Notes: generated from the letters alone by a model not told the origin. A stretch of 43,152 bases of DNA from Kaistella haifensis DSM 19056 (GCF_000735695.2 NZ_JASZ02000022.1:1-43152), one strand, 5' to 3'. Positions 1 to 8,509 are shown, counted from the first letter of the stretch. A program made the numbers and translations.

Positions 1-186
1 AGTTCTCTGGCTTAGTTTTTCATTGTCGAAGATACAGAAAAGCAAAAGGTAGAACATTTTCTTGCCATGAAGCACCTTGCTGTAATAGTCCACCTTCGTG
101 GTTGCAGAAAGATGGCTCAAAAGAGCTTCGGGAATAAAATCCAAAACTTGTTTAAGAGAAATCTTGTGGTCTTTAAATACTGACAT
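1..186 (-). CDS. IS4-family transposase, N-terminal part (cut by window edge)
   Basis: A reverse-strand frame opens with ATG at 186 and stays open for 62 codons to the left edge, so only the N-terminus is visible. It starts MSVFKDHKISLKQVLDF and continues through LLSHLSATTKVDYYSK and GKKMFYLLL. This is the leader domain (DUF4372 type) that precedes the DDE catalytic domain in many IS4-family transposases of Bacteroidota. The catalytic residues lie outside the window, so activity cannot be judged. I could not recognise the element's terminal inverted repeat in the roughly 100 bases to the right. The family assignment rests on remembered family features. Confidence 0.75.
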   Translation of the reverse strand, partial: MSVFKDHKISLKQVLDFIPEALLSHLSATTKVDYYSKVLHGKKMFYLLLFCIFDNEKLSQRT

Positions 187-285
187 AAGTTATTGATTAT
201 CAGATATAAAGATACGAAATAAAACCCATTAATCCAAATTAAATCATTGAAAATCAACAAGTTAACCAAAAAAAATCAAACAATT

Positions 286-726
286 TTAAATACAAAAAGT
301 CGGAAGAAAAATCTTCCGACCATGACTGAATGTCAAACCGCTGATATAAAGATGAAAAATGACCAAGGTAAACACAAAATTTCCCACCATCATACCTATG
401 GTTGTATCTAGACCATAAAAAATCAGTCGCTCTAACCAAAAGTAAATGCCCTGACTGACGGCAAATATTACAATGGACAGAAAAAAGGACGCCAACATTT
501 TAGATATTTTCCTGAATTGGCTTTTTGAAATTATTTTCCAAGCAATAACAGTACTTATCAGAGAAAATATACAGGTGATAATTCCAAAAATGTGAGTAGA
601 TAAATTGAAAAAATCAATGTCCCCAAACTTTCTCGTAATGTGCAGCACATAGGTTTGCACAGTATTTACCAAGACAATAAATACCAGTAAAAGGATAATG
701 TTCGATATGAATTTGTGATGCTTCAT
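286..726 (-). CDS. Four-helix membrane protein, probably a truncated sensor-kinase membrane domain
   Basis: 146 codons with about four hydrophobic segments (residues roughly 7-29, 42-65, 76-98 and 110-133) and no soluble domain. The ending HLYISGLTF resembles the end of the membrane part of Bacteroidota LytS-type (His_kinase) sensors, where a coiled linker and an ATPase domain would normally follow. Here the last dozen codons run through a perfect hairpin (299-320) and the frame stops just beyond it, so the C-terminus looks accidental. The IS4-type transposase starts about 100 bases downstream. It could be an unknown small membrane protein or a kinase that lost its catalytic half. The kinase link is inference. 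Confidence 0.45.
   Translation of the reverse strand: MKHHKFISNIILLLVFIVLVNTVQTYVLHITRKFGDIDFFNLSTHIFGIITCIFSLISTVIAWKIISKSQFRKISKMLASFFLSIVIFAVSQGIYFWLERLIFYGLDTTIGMMVGNFVFTLVIFHLYISGLTFSHGRKIFLPTFCI
299..320 (-). terminator. Rho-independent terminator inside the end of the membrane ORF
   Basis: Stem GTCGGAAGA / TCTTCCGAC with a four-base A loop. On the minus strand it is followed by TTTTTGTATTT. It lies within the last codons of the membrane ORF (stop at 286-288). Confidence 0.7.
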
Positions 727-742
727 GTTAAAAATTCAAAAA

Positions 743-772
743 TGGGCATTTTTCGTGAAAGATAAATGCCCA
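743..772 (-). terminator. Terminator downstream of the anchored hypothetical gene
   Basis: Stem TGGGCATTT / AAATGCCCA with a 12-base loop. On the minus strand it is followed by TTTTTGAATTTTT. It sits right after the stop of the gene at 781-1512. Confidence 0.65.
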
Positions 773-780
773 AATTTATA

Positions 781-1512
781 TTATTTAGTTGCCGTAACCA
801 GGAAATCTTTTATTTCTCCAGTTTCGGTAAAGGTTTGGATTTTGGGTTGCCCTTTTTCATCAACATAGATCATCAGTTTTGGCTGTCCTTTTTGGTCTGC
901 AATGAAGAGTCCTTGCGAATTTCCTTTGGTTTTGCCTAAAAATAAAAGGTTTCTGATTCCGTGCGTTTGAGAAATTTCACGGATTTTTGCTTTTCTGGCT
1001 TTATCATCAGTGATTTTTTCGACCTCTTTAATAGCTTCATTTCTCTGATTTATGCCGTTTAAGGTTGGATAGTCATTCACAAAAAAACCGCGTTGAGAAA
1101 AAATTTTACCTGCGTCTATGGATTCATCATTTAAAATTTGAATGACCTGATCATCCCGATAACGGTCCATCGTGATGGACATCCCGCTGGTGGCTTTGCC
1201 GTCGGCTGTTTTTTTGGCTGCATATACCAAACCGCCGCATTCGTCCCCCAAATCGTTGAAAAAAATCATTCCTGCCTGTCTTTCCCGCTTTTCCCAATCT
1301 TTGCCGTCCATTCTCCCAGAGTGCTGAAGTTCTTTGTTGGAGATTACCATTCTTATGGTACCATCTTTTTCAATGATGTTAATTCTTTTCACATTAATTT
1401 CATCAAAATTTTCAATTTTTTTTTCTAATCGGAAAGAATTTAGAAGGGTAAAAAGGGTAAATGCTGCACCGAAGAGAACGACTCCCAAAGGCATTTTAAC
1501 TGTTGATTTCAT
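781..1512 (-). CDS. Membrane-anchored hypothetical protein
   Basis: 243 aa. An N-terminal hydrophobic segment (residues about 7-25) is followed by a charged extracytoplasmic domain. It opens INVKRINIIEKDGTIRMVIS, an alternating strand pattern echoed near the C-terminus (GLFIADQKGQPKLMIYVDEKGQPKI), so the domain is probably beta-rich. No catalytic motif is visible and I do not recognise a named family. The start at 1512 gives a sensible signal anchor. The stop of the upstream hydrolase pseudogene, once its frameshift is corrected (1540), is 27 bases away, so the two were probably co-transcribed. A hairpin terminator follows at 743-772. Confidence 0.7.
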   Translation of the reverse strand: MKSTVKMPLGVVLFGAAFTLFTLLNSFRLEKKIENFDEINVKRINIIEKDGTIRMVISNKELQHSGRMDGKDWEKRERQAGMIFFNDLGDECGGLVYAAKKTADGKATSGMSITMDRYRDDQVIQILNDESIDAGKIFSQRGFFVNDYPTLNGINQRNEAIKEVEKITDDKARKAKIREISQTHGIRNLLFLGKTKGNSQGLFIADQKGQPKLMIYVDEKGQPKIQTFTETGEIKDFLVTATK

Positions 1513-1539
1513 TTTAATAATTTTTTGATTGTTTATTTT

Positions 1540-2473
1540 TTATTTGCTTAATGCTTTTTCGAGTTCTTTTTTAAAATGTTCAGGTTCATCGCTCCAGACA
1601 TTATGACCGGAATTCGGTATGACTTGGAGATCAATGGAAGGATAATTCTTTATATTTTCCGAATAGTGTTGTGCTGCCAAAATCCATAAAATCGTATTCG
1701 CCATTGATGATGGTTATTTTTCCGTTTTTGTTCATCGCATCGCGGTAATCGTAATTCCAGTTGACTGTTTTAGGCATCGCGTTAGCCACTCTTTGATTAT
1801 AGTAAGCCATTCCGCCTTTGAAGTTTTGCAGGCTTTTATTTAACTGATAAGAATTTACCGCAGCAAACTGAATCTTCCATTTACGTGTGGCTTCTCTCGG
1901 CGAAAGATTTTGTTTTTTTTCATAAGGCTGAAGCAAATCTTTGACTTCTTTTCTTTCCATCAAAAATTTTACCTGTTCGGTCTGGCGCTTGGTGAAAACA
2001 TCGTCCGCAGACTTTGCTACCGGTGTAATTGCGCCGACCAATACCATATTTTTCACCATTTCGGGATGCTGTTTTAGAAATTCCATTCCCACAAGGGTTC
2101 CCATGGAATGACAAAGAAATTTTGCCCTCTTGATGTTTAATGCTGTCATCAGCGTTTCGATATCGCCTACATTTTTATCGAATGTCAGGTATTTTTCAGG
2201 AGCCGAAGGTTGCGACATCAATGAACCGCGCTGATCGTAAAAAACAAAATGGAACCGACCTTCCAAACCCTTTGTCGCATCCAACAAATAATCGTGGTTG
2301 GCTCCAAATCCACCGTGAAGCACGATAACCGTGTCTTTAGAGGTAGAAAGAGATTCTTTTACATAAATTCTTAAACTGTCTTTGGTGTTAAAATACCATT
2401 CTTCATACTTATTTTGCTGGGCGGAAAAGAGTGCTGCAAAAAAGAAACAAATAATTTGAACTAAAACTTTCAT
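1540..2473 (-). pseudogene. Secreted alpha/beta hydrolase (proline-iminopeptidase-like), frameshifted
   Basis: The signal peptide MKVLVQIICFFFAALFSAQ is followed by an alpha/beta hydrolase fold: oxyanion motif VLHGGFG, then FYDQRGS, nucleophile elbow LCHSMGT, and the acid in INGEYDF. The open frame then drifts into FGSTTLFGKYKELSFH and stops at 1631. In the next frame the sequence continues as AAQHYSENIKNYPSI, then PNSGHNVWSDEPEHF and ends KALSK at 1540. This supplies the catalytic His (GHNVW) and a normal C-terminus. The shift maps to the A4 run at 1679-1682 (T4 on the coding strand); one T fewer restores MDLAAQHYSEN. As written, the product lacks its His. A sequencing error in a homopolymer is the main alternative. 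Confidence 0.8.
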
Positions 2474-2594
2474 GATATTTTGCTTTGATTGTTGATTTCT
2501 AGAGCAAATTTATTTCGCTACCTAGCGGATTGGAATAGCTTTTAAATGAATTGAGGGAAAAATAAGATGAATGGTGGATTTTTTCAAATAAAAA

Positions 2595-2620
2595 AAACTA
2601 CCCAAAATTTTGAGTAGTTT
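2595..2620 (-). terminator. Terminator downstream of DPP-IV
   Basis: Outer arms AAACTAC and GTAGTTT flank a self-complementary AAAATTTT core. On the minus strand the hairpin is followed by a run of T. It serves the peptidase gene ending at 2682. Confidence 0.65.
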
Positions 2621-2681
2621 TTTTGAAGTCTCTCTGCAACGGAGAGGAATTTAGGATGAGAATTTTCAACTTCCAGCCCTC

Positions 2682-4808
2682 CTACAAATTTTCCAAAATA
2701 AAATCGGTCATTTTTTGGTAGAGTTGTGGTCTTGTATTTCCGCCATAAATCCCGTGGTTTTTATCAGGATATGCCATAAATTCGAATTGTTTTTTGTTCT
2801 GAATTAATGCTTCTGCAAACTCCATCGAGTTTTGGAAATGCACGTTATCGTCAGCACTTCCGTGAATTAAAAGGAAATTACCTTTCATTAAGTTTGCGTA
2901 TTCTGTTGGGGAATTTTCGTCGTATCCTTTAGGATTTTCCTGAGGAGTTCTCAGGAATCTCTCAGTATAAACCGTGTCATAATATCTCCAGTTGGTAACC
3001 GGAGCTACTGCAATACCGGCTTTGAAAACGTCTGCACCTTTAGTAAGGGCTAAACTTGCCATATATCCACCGTAACTCCAGCCGAAAATTCCGATTCTGG
3101 ATTTGTCGATATAACTTTGTTTTCCGAACCATTTTGCGGCTGCAATCTGGTCTTCAATCTCGTATTTCCCGAGGTTCATGTAGGTTGACTTCTTATACTT
3201 CGTGCCTTTATAGCCGGTTCCGCGACCATCTACACAAACAACGATATAACCTTTTTGTACAAGGTGGTTAAACCATAATCCGTTTCCTGCATCCCATGAA
3301 TTAGAAACGCTCTGCGATCCCGGTCCGGAATACTGATACATAAATAGCGGATATTTTTTATTAGGATCAAAGTTTTTTGGCTTCATGATCCAGACGTTCA
3401 TCTGGTCTCCGGCTTCGTTGGGAACCGTGAAGAATTCTTTGTTAACCATGTTATCTGCCTGAAGTTTCTGCAGCAATTCGTTGTTGTTTTGAAGTTCTTT
3501 GATGGTTTTCCCGTTACCGTCCTTTAAAACATAAGTAAATGGTTTTGCGGCAGATGAAGAAGTTTCGATAAAATAATTATAATTTCCGCTGAAACTCGCA
3601 CTGTTATTTCCTTCAGCGTTAGAAAGCAACGTCGATTTACCGGTTTCAATATTGATCTTAGAAACTACTTTATTGATGCTTCCTTTTTCGGTGGTTTGTA
3701 CCAGAACTTCTTTTGTTTTTGGATTAAATCCGTAATAATCAGTTACTTCCCAATTTCCTTTTGTAATCTGTTTTTTAAGTTTTCCATTTTGGTCGTACCA
3801 ATAAAGATGTCTGTTCCCATCTCTTTCGCTGCCCCAGATAAATGAATTGTCATCTAGAAATTCCAGCGTAACATTATCGGTTTCTATCCATTTATCATCA
3901 CTTTCTGTAAATAATTTCTGAATAGTTCCGGTTTTTGTATTCACTTTTAAAACATCCGACGCATTTTGTAATCGGTCTGAAGTAATCAATACAATTTCGT
4001 CAGATTTTGCGGTTTTATAAACATTCGGAATGTAATAGTTCTTAAAGTTCAATAAATTTAAAGCTACTGTTTTCTGAGAATCCAAACGATATAAATGCGC
4101 TGAAACCATCGAGTTTTTTTCACCCGCTTTTGGATATTTAAACCGCAGTTCAGAAGGATAAAGTTGTTTTCCGTAAATCGGGATGTACATTTCCGGAACT
4201 TCCGTTTCATCGGATTTTACAAAGACAATTGCGTCCGAATTTTTGGTCCATTCGTATTGCTTTGCGTGCCCGAATTCTTCCTCATAAACCCAATCTGCAA
4301 GTCCGTTTATTATTGAGTTTTTCTTCCCATCTTGAGTGATTTGGGTAATCTTTTCTGAGTATAAATCTTGGTAAAATAAATTGTTTTCAGCAATAAATGC
4401 TACTTTCGTTCCGTCTGGTGAAAAAGTGGGTTCTTGAATGTAATTTCCATTGTTTAAACTTAATGTTTTTCCTGATTTTAAATCCTTTACATCGAATTTT
4501 CCGAGGAAAGAATGGCGATAAATGGGCTGACTTTTTTTTAGTAATAGGATCTTCGACTCATCATCATTAAATTGATAAGATTCGAAACTTCCATCGACAA
4601 TATTTCCTTCTTTTGCGGATGTTTTATAAGAATATTTGGCAATTCCACCTCTTTCGATTACGGCATAATTTTCACCATTTTTTAAGGAAGCAATCCCTGC
4701 AATTCCTTTTCCGCGGTAGTATCCGGAGTAAATTTTATCTAAAGTTATTTCCTGTGAGAAAGTTGCTACAGAAACTAAAATAGAAACGGATAAAAAGATT
4801 TTTTTCAT
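2682..4808 (-). CDS. dpp4: Dipeptidyl peptidase IV (S9 family), secreted
   Basis: 708 aa, matching bacterial DPP-IV length. Signal peptide MKKIFLSVSILVSVATFSQ, then a beta-propeller domain (PF00930 type). This domain carries the N-terminus-recognising double-Glu motif ADWVYEEEFG at residues 171-180. The C-terminal catalytic domain has the nucleophile elbow GWSYGGY (Ser578), HGSADDNVH (Asp about 653) and DKNHGIYG (His685). The spacing from Asp to His is the 32 residues expected of the family. It should remove Xaa-Pro dipeptides from peptides in the periplasm, feeding protein scavenging typical of flavobacteria. It is monocistronic, with a -7 element at 4829-4836 and a terminator at 2595-2620. 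Confidence 0.93.
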   Translation of the reverse strand: MKKIFLSVSILVSVATFSQEITLDKIYSGYYRGKGIAGIASLKNGENYAVIERGGIAKYSYKTSAKEGNIVDGSFESYQFNDDESKILLLKKSQPIYRHSFLGKFDVKDLKSGKTLSLNNGNYIQEPTFSPDGTKVAFIAENNLFYQDLYSEKITQITQDGKKNSIINGLADWVYEEEFGHAKQYEWTKNSDAIVFVKSDETEVPEMYIPIYGKQLYPSELRFKYPKAGEKNSMVSAHLYRLDSQKTVALNLLNFKNYYIPNVYKTAKSDEIVLITSDRLQNASDVLKVNTKTGTIQKLFTESDDKWIETDNVTLEFLDDNSFIWGSERDGNRHLYWYDQNGKLKKQITKGNWEVTDYYGFNPKTKEVLVQTTEKGSINKVVSKINIETGKSTLLSNAEGNNSASFSGNYNYFIETSSSAAKPFTYVLKDGNGKTIKELQNNNELLQKLQADNMVNKEFFTVPNEAGDQMNVWIMKPKNFDPNKKYPLFMYQYSGPGSQSVSNSWDAGNGLWFNHLVQKGYIVVCVDGRGTGYKGTKYKKSTYMNLGKYEIEDQIAAAKWFGKQSYIDKSRIGIFGWSYGGYMASLALTKGADVFKAGIAVAPVTNWRYYDTVYTERFLRTPQENPKGYDENSPTEYANLMKGNFLLIHGSADDNVHFQNSMEFAEALIQNKKQFEFMAYPDKNHGIYGGNTRPQLYQKMTDFILENL

Positions 4809-4828
4809 TGTAAAAATTTGATAATGAT

Positions 4829-4836
4829 CAAAGATA
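4829..4836 (-). promoter_or_regulatory. Candidate -7 promoter element of dpp4
   Basis: On the minus strand the sequence is TATCTTTG, an exact match to the Bacteroidota -7 consensus TAnnTTTG, 20 bases before the dpp4 start. No clear TTG -33 element is seen at the usual distance. Confidence 0.5.
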
Positions 4837-4956
4837 ACAAAATTATCAAAATGCGTCCATCATTCTCCAACAATAGGGATTCCTTTTGTTTGAAAAATTT
4901 TTTAACCAAAATATGAAGTTTTTCCTTTAAGTGAGCCGGTGTTTTATCAAAAAAAA

Positions 4957-6305
4957 TTACTCTTCCTGATCTCCATTATGAGTAAAACCAATGGTTTTTA
5001 TTGGTTTTTCAACCATTTTATAGCTATCAAGTTCCGCTTTCAGAGCTTCAATTCTACTGGAAAAATCATCATAATTGTTGATAGAAACATCCTGTACAAA
5101 TTGGGCAACGTGATTTAGGTATTCTCCTGTAAGTTTTGCGGAAGCTTCTCGAAAAGCGGCTTCCAAAAGTTTTTCAGTAATTTTTATATTTTGAGAACTG
5201 TTTTTTAGATAAATATCTCTGATTTTCTTTTTCAAACTTTGGGTGAAATCGATGATCATCGTATTCGAAAACACTTTCATTTTCATCGAAATATCTTTCC
5301 AGAACGGTAAATGATCGGCATCGTTCGCTTTTAAAATTTCCATTAAAATAGCATCTTTGGAAAGATTTTCCTTTATATAATACAGAATCATTTCGGAGCG
5401 TTCCTGGGCATTTGGCGGAAAAATGGGAATACTTACATCAAATCTTCCCGGCGCCAGAATCTCCGTATCAATATCAACTAAAGAATTTGCTGATCCAATC
5501 ATCAATATGCCTTCTTTTTCGAACTGATTTACGTAATGCAAAACAATTTCTTTGGTTTCTTCATAACAAGATGAAACCGATTTTTCCTGGCTTCTTTCAC
5601 TCATAATCGTATCAAAATCATCCATGAAGAGTAAAACTTTGTCTTCGCTCATCATTTCAACCAAAAAATCGTTGAAATTGGCTTTCCTACCATCCACAAA
5701 TGAAGTTCCGAAATAATATTTTTTAATCTTTTTAAACTGAAAATCAACAATTTATGCAATTTTATTAGCCCAGAAAATTTTTCCACTTCCGGGAGGTCCA
5801 TATAAAATAATTCCTGCTGATTTATGAATTCCCCAATCCGTAAGCAGCGAGTGATGTAAAAACGGATCTAAGGTTTTGGAAATAAAGAAAAAAAGGTCAC
5901 GATAACCGATGAAATCTCGCTCAGCAAGACTGGTTTTTTTCCGAAATAATCATAAACAAATTGATAATTGCCACCCAGCTTTTGATCGATTACATAGCTG
6001 GAAACAGAAGATTTATAAAAGCCATTGTCATAGATTTTTACCTTATCTTTTTCTAAAATTTCGGAAACTTTATCTTGGGGTTGCTTTATGGTTTTGGCGA
6101 TATCTTCTACGGATTTATTTTGGCCTAAATCCTCTTCATATTTCTTCAAAAAAGTTATATTTTCTTTAGCGAATTTTATGAAATCTTTCTTTACCTCAAA
6201 ATTTGTCGAAATGCATTCTGAAATTTCCAAATCGAAATCCTGGATAAATTTGATAAAGCTTTCGGTGGATATTTGAAGTTCTTTTGCGAGTTCGGCGAAT
6301 TTCAT
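4957..6305 (-). pseudogene. AAA-family ATPase with IF2-N-like N-terminus, broken by frameshift and nonsense
   Basis: Starts MKFAELAKELQIS (ATG 6303-6305), a helical domain like the N-terminal module of initiation factor IF-2. The frame is lost at an A7 run (5934-5940); one more A would read GKKTSLAERDFIGYRDLFFF and lead into DWGIHKSAGIILYGPPGSGK (Walker A). A TAA at 5752-5754 then interrupts WANKIA-stop-IVDFQF. The rest is continuous: Walker B KVLLFMDDFD, sensor-1 GSAN, then LAPGRFD, ending NGDQEE. Corrected length is about 449 aa. The Walker A lysine is followed by Ile rather than Thr/Ser, which may be decay or a family trait. The gene cannot make a full product as written, and I know no experimental role for it. 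Confidence 0.82.
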
Positions 6306-6420
6306 TTTGATTATTTTTTGAGGAATTATCAAATTTACAAAAATCATGCTGAATAGAAATTTCCTTACCCGAGAGAAATAGTCTGAAAAAAAATAATTGA
6401 AAAGGTACTTTTCTTAGAAA

Positions 6421-6933
6421 TTAAGGTTCGAAACTTTCAAATTTCCCATTGTCATAAAACATTACAATCCTGATAATTTTACTTTTTTGATTTTCAGGTG
6501 TTTGTAATTTAGGTTGAATTTCCTGAACGGCTAATCGCTGAGAATCGGATATTTTTTCTCTTTCGGGACTTTGTTGGGAAATTTTTGATTCTCGCGGAAT
6601 TTCTTTTTGTACTGAATCTTCACTTTCCGTAATTCCGAAATTATCATCATCAATTAAAGAAAACAAATCGGGCAGGGAAGTGGGTTTTTGTTTTTCAACA
6701 ATTATTTCCGGTTCTGGTTTGATGAGCATCTCACCTTCGCCTTTGATCAGCCAATCCCACTGAATTTCTGGAAAACGTTCTTTAATTTTGATAAGAAAAT
6801 CCAGCGATGGTTTATTTCTACCGGAAGTAATATGCGAAATATTCGAACGTTGTACATCGATCGTATCTGCAAATTCAGAAGAAGAAAGTTCTGAATATTC
6901 TATAATTTTTGAAATTCTTTCGTTCAAATTCAT
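6421..6933 (-). CDS. XRE-family transcriptional regulator
   Basis: 170 aa from the ATG at 6931-6933; a longer frame adds a poor leader, and this start places the HTH at the N-terminus. Residues about 5-60 form a Cro/C1-type helix-turn-helix (SSSEFADTIDVQRSNISHITSG followed by WDWLIKGEGEML). The rest is a low-complexity acidic/Pro/Ser linker and a short C-terminal segment RIVMFYDNGKFESF that may bind a partner. No peptidase or ligand domain is visible. Three palindromic sites lie directly upstream, the nearest only 2 bases from the start codon. This strongly suggests autoregulation, though the targets are unknown. Confidence 0.8.
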   Translation of the reverse strand: MNLNERISKIIEYSELSSSEFADTIDVQRSNISHITSGRNKPSLDFLIKIKERFPEIQWDWLIKGEGEMLIKPEPEIIVEKQKPTSLPDLFSLIDDDNFGITESEDSVQKEIPRESKISQQSPEREKISDSQRLAVQEIQPKLQTPENQKSKIIRIVMFYDNGKFESFEP

Positions 6934-6935
6934 AA

Positions 6936-7015
6936 TTACAAATGTAAATAAATATTTACTTACAATAATATACAAATGTAAATAAATGAAATCGAAACGT
7001 GTTTACAAAAGTAAA
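6936..7015 (-). promoter_or_regulatory. Phased operator array upstream of the XRE gene
   Basis: Three dyads: TTACAAATGTAA (6936-6947), TACAAATGTA (6971-6980) and TTTACAAAAGTAAA (7002-7015). Their centres are 34 and 33 bases apart, about three helical turns. The dyads themselves contain TACATTTG on the coding strand, a match to the -7 consensus, so binding would block the promoter. Confidence 0.55.
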
Positions 7016-7040
7016 ACCAACAATATGATTGCTGGTTTTT
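7013..7040 (-). terminator. Hairpin between terC and the XRE gene
   Basis: Arms AAAACCA-x-CAAT and ATTG-x-TGGTTTT around a three-base loop, with one internal mismatch. It could end the terC transcript, but its T-tract is weak on the minus strand. Confidence 0.4.
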
Positions 7041-7068
7041 AAATGTTTAAGGTGTTCACTTTTATAAA

Positions 7069-8160
7069 TTACCGATGTAAATTTTCCTTATGATCATCAT
7101 CAATTCTTAATTTTCTTTCCTTTTTATGTTCAGGAAATATTAACGAGAAAAATATACTTAGTCCTAAAATACTTACAATAATGAGCAATGAATGTGTTGT
7201 GGTAAATCCAAATGAATCCAGGTAGGAATGGAAAAGCATTTTCAAACCGATAAAAGTTAAAAGCATGGCCAATCCTAACTTCAGGAAACGGAATTTATCG
7301 ATAATTCCTGCTAATAAAAAGAACATCGATCGAAGCCCGATAATCGCAAAAATATTGGAGAAAAATACAATATAAGGATCTTTAGTCACCGAAAAAATTG
7401 CAGGAATACTATCGACTGCGAAGATCAAATCCGTAGCTTCAATAATAAGGAGAACCAGAAAAAGCGGGGTAATTTTCTTCACACCATCTATTGTCACAAA
7501 AAATTTGTTTCCAACAAAATGGTCATGAACTTTAAAAAATCGTTTCGCAAACTTTACCACCGGGTGATTTTGAGGATCAATTTTCTCATCGTTGTCTTTA
7601 TCGAAAAACATTTTGATTCCTGTGAAAACGAGAAATGCTCCGAATACATACATGATCCAACTGAATTTCTCGATCAGTGCAGCGCCAACGAAAATAAAGA
7701 TAAAACGCATCACAATCGCTCCCAAAATTCCCCAGAACAAAACCCGGTGATAGTTCTTCTGCGCCACTCCAAAAGCTGAGAAAATAAGTACCATTACAAA
7801 TATATTATCCACAGAAAGGGCATACTCAACAACGTATCCGGTTAGATATTCCAGACCCAAATTTTGATTATACAATTGGATACTGTGTTCCAGATCTTGC
7901 GGAATAACTTTGACGGGATGATGATGAGAAGTAATCACCTGTTGTAGTTTTTCCATGTTATCGATGCCGTGGAGTAGGTGACCGTACGTGATCAAAATAA
8001 AATAAAAACACATGGACAATGCAACCACAAAGAAACTCATCAGTCCTGCTTGTTTCATTGAAATGGTGTCGGATTTTTTGTTTAATAATCCTAAGTCTAA
8101 TGCGAGGATCAAAAAGATAAATAATATAAATCCTATAAGGAAAAGTGATTCGCTACTCAT
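7069..8160 (-). CDS. TerC/Alx-family integral membrane protein
   Basis: 363 aa with about nine membrane segments. It carries the two acidic family signatures inside helices: EYLTGYVVEYALSVDNIFV and IIEATDLIFAVDSIPAIF. The Asp/Glu residues are the presumed metal-binding sites. A His-rich loop (TSHHHP) and a charged C-terminal tail (HKKERKLRIDDDHKENLHR) are cytoplasmic or periplasmic extensions. Family members (Alx, TerC) are linked to manganese export and tellurite or oxidative-stress resistance; which metal applies here is not known. A -7 element TATCTTTG is at 8176-8183 and an XRE-like dyad lies at 8209-8220. The downstream neighbour is the XRE gene. Confidence 0.9.
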   Translation of the reverse strand: MSSESLFLIGFILFIFLILALDLGLLNKKSDTISMKQAGLMSFFVVALSMCFYFILITYGHLLHGIDNMEKLQQVITSHHHPVKVIPQDLEHSIQLYNQNLGLEYLTGYVVEYALSVDNIFVMVLIFSAFGVAQKNYHRVLFWGILGAIVMRFIFIFVGAALIEKFSWIMYVFGAFLVFTGIKMFFDKDNDEKIDPQNHPVVKFAKRFFKVHDHFVGNKFFVTIDGVKKITPLFLVLLIIEATDLIFAVDSIPAIFSVTKDPYIVFFSNIFAIIGLRSMFFLLAGIIDKFRFLKLGLAMLLTFIGLKMLFHSYLDSFGFTTTHSLLIIVSILGLSIFFSLIFPEHKKERKLRIDDDHKENLHR

Positions 8161-8175
8161 ATAAAATATTTATTA

Positions 8176-8183
8176 CAAAGATA
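8176..8183 (-). promoter_or_regulatory. Candidate -7 promoter element of terC
   Basis: Minus strand TATCTTTG, exact TAnnTTTG match, 15 bases before the terC start. No good TTG is seen at -33, but the palindrome TTACATTTGTAA lies at 8209-8220, where an activator or repressor could bind. Confidence 0.5.
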
Positions 8184-8230
8184 AGAAATTAATCATTTTT
8201 ACTCTGATTTACATTTGTAATTTTATTGTA

Positions 8231-8509
8231 AATTATATCGATATCCACAAAATAATGTGTTTACGTTTTTTCCCTACAAATAGGCAATTCAGTGTACTTT
8301 TTAGCTTAAAGTACATTTAAAAAAGTAGTTTATTTAAATATAATAAATAACTGATATTTAGGTTGATATAAAAATTTTTTAAATAAAATGCAATCCACAA
8401 TTTTATCAACAGACAAACTGACATTTTAACCTGTTTAGCTAATTTACAAAAGTGAATTTTTTAAATCCGTTTAAAAAAATTAAATTTGAAAATTGTAAAA
8501 TAACTTTCT
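8231..8509. other. AT-rich divergent intergenic region with inverted repeat
   Basis: No gene seen. It contains a perfect 8-bp inverted repeat, TGTACTTT / AAAGTACA (8293-8315, 7-base loop), and a site TTTACAAAAGTGAA (8443-8456) one base different from the third XRE operator-like site. It should hold the promoter of the M14 peptidase gene, but no convincing -33/-7 pair is visible. Confidence 0.4.

Noticed and set aside
5412-5606. Plus-strand ORFs in the ATPase pseudogene
   Set aside because: Antisense shadows; the minus-strand frames carry the recognisable domains.
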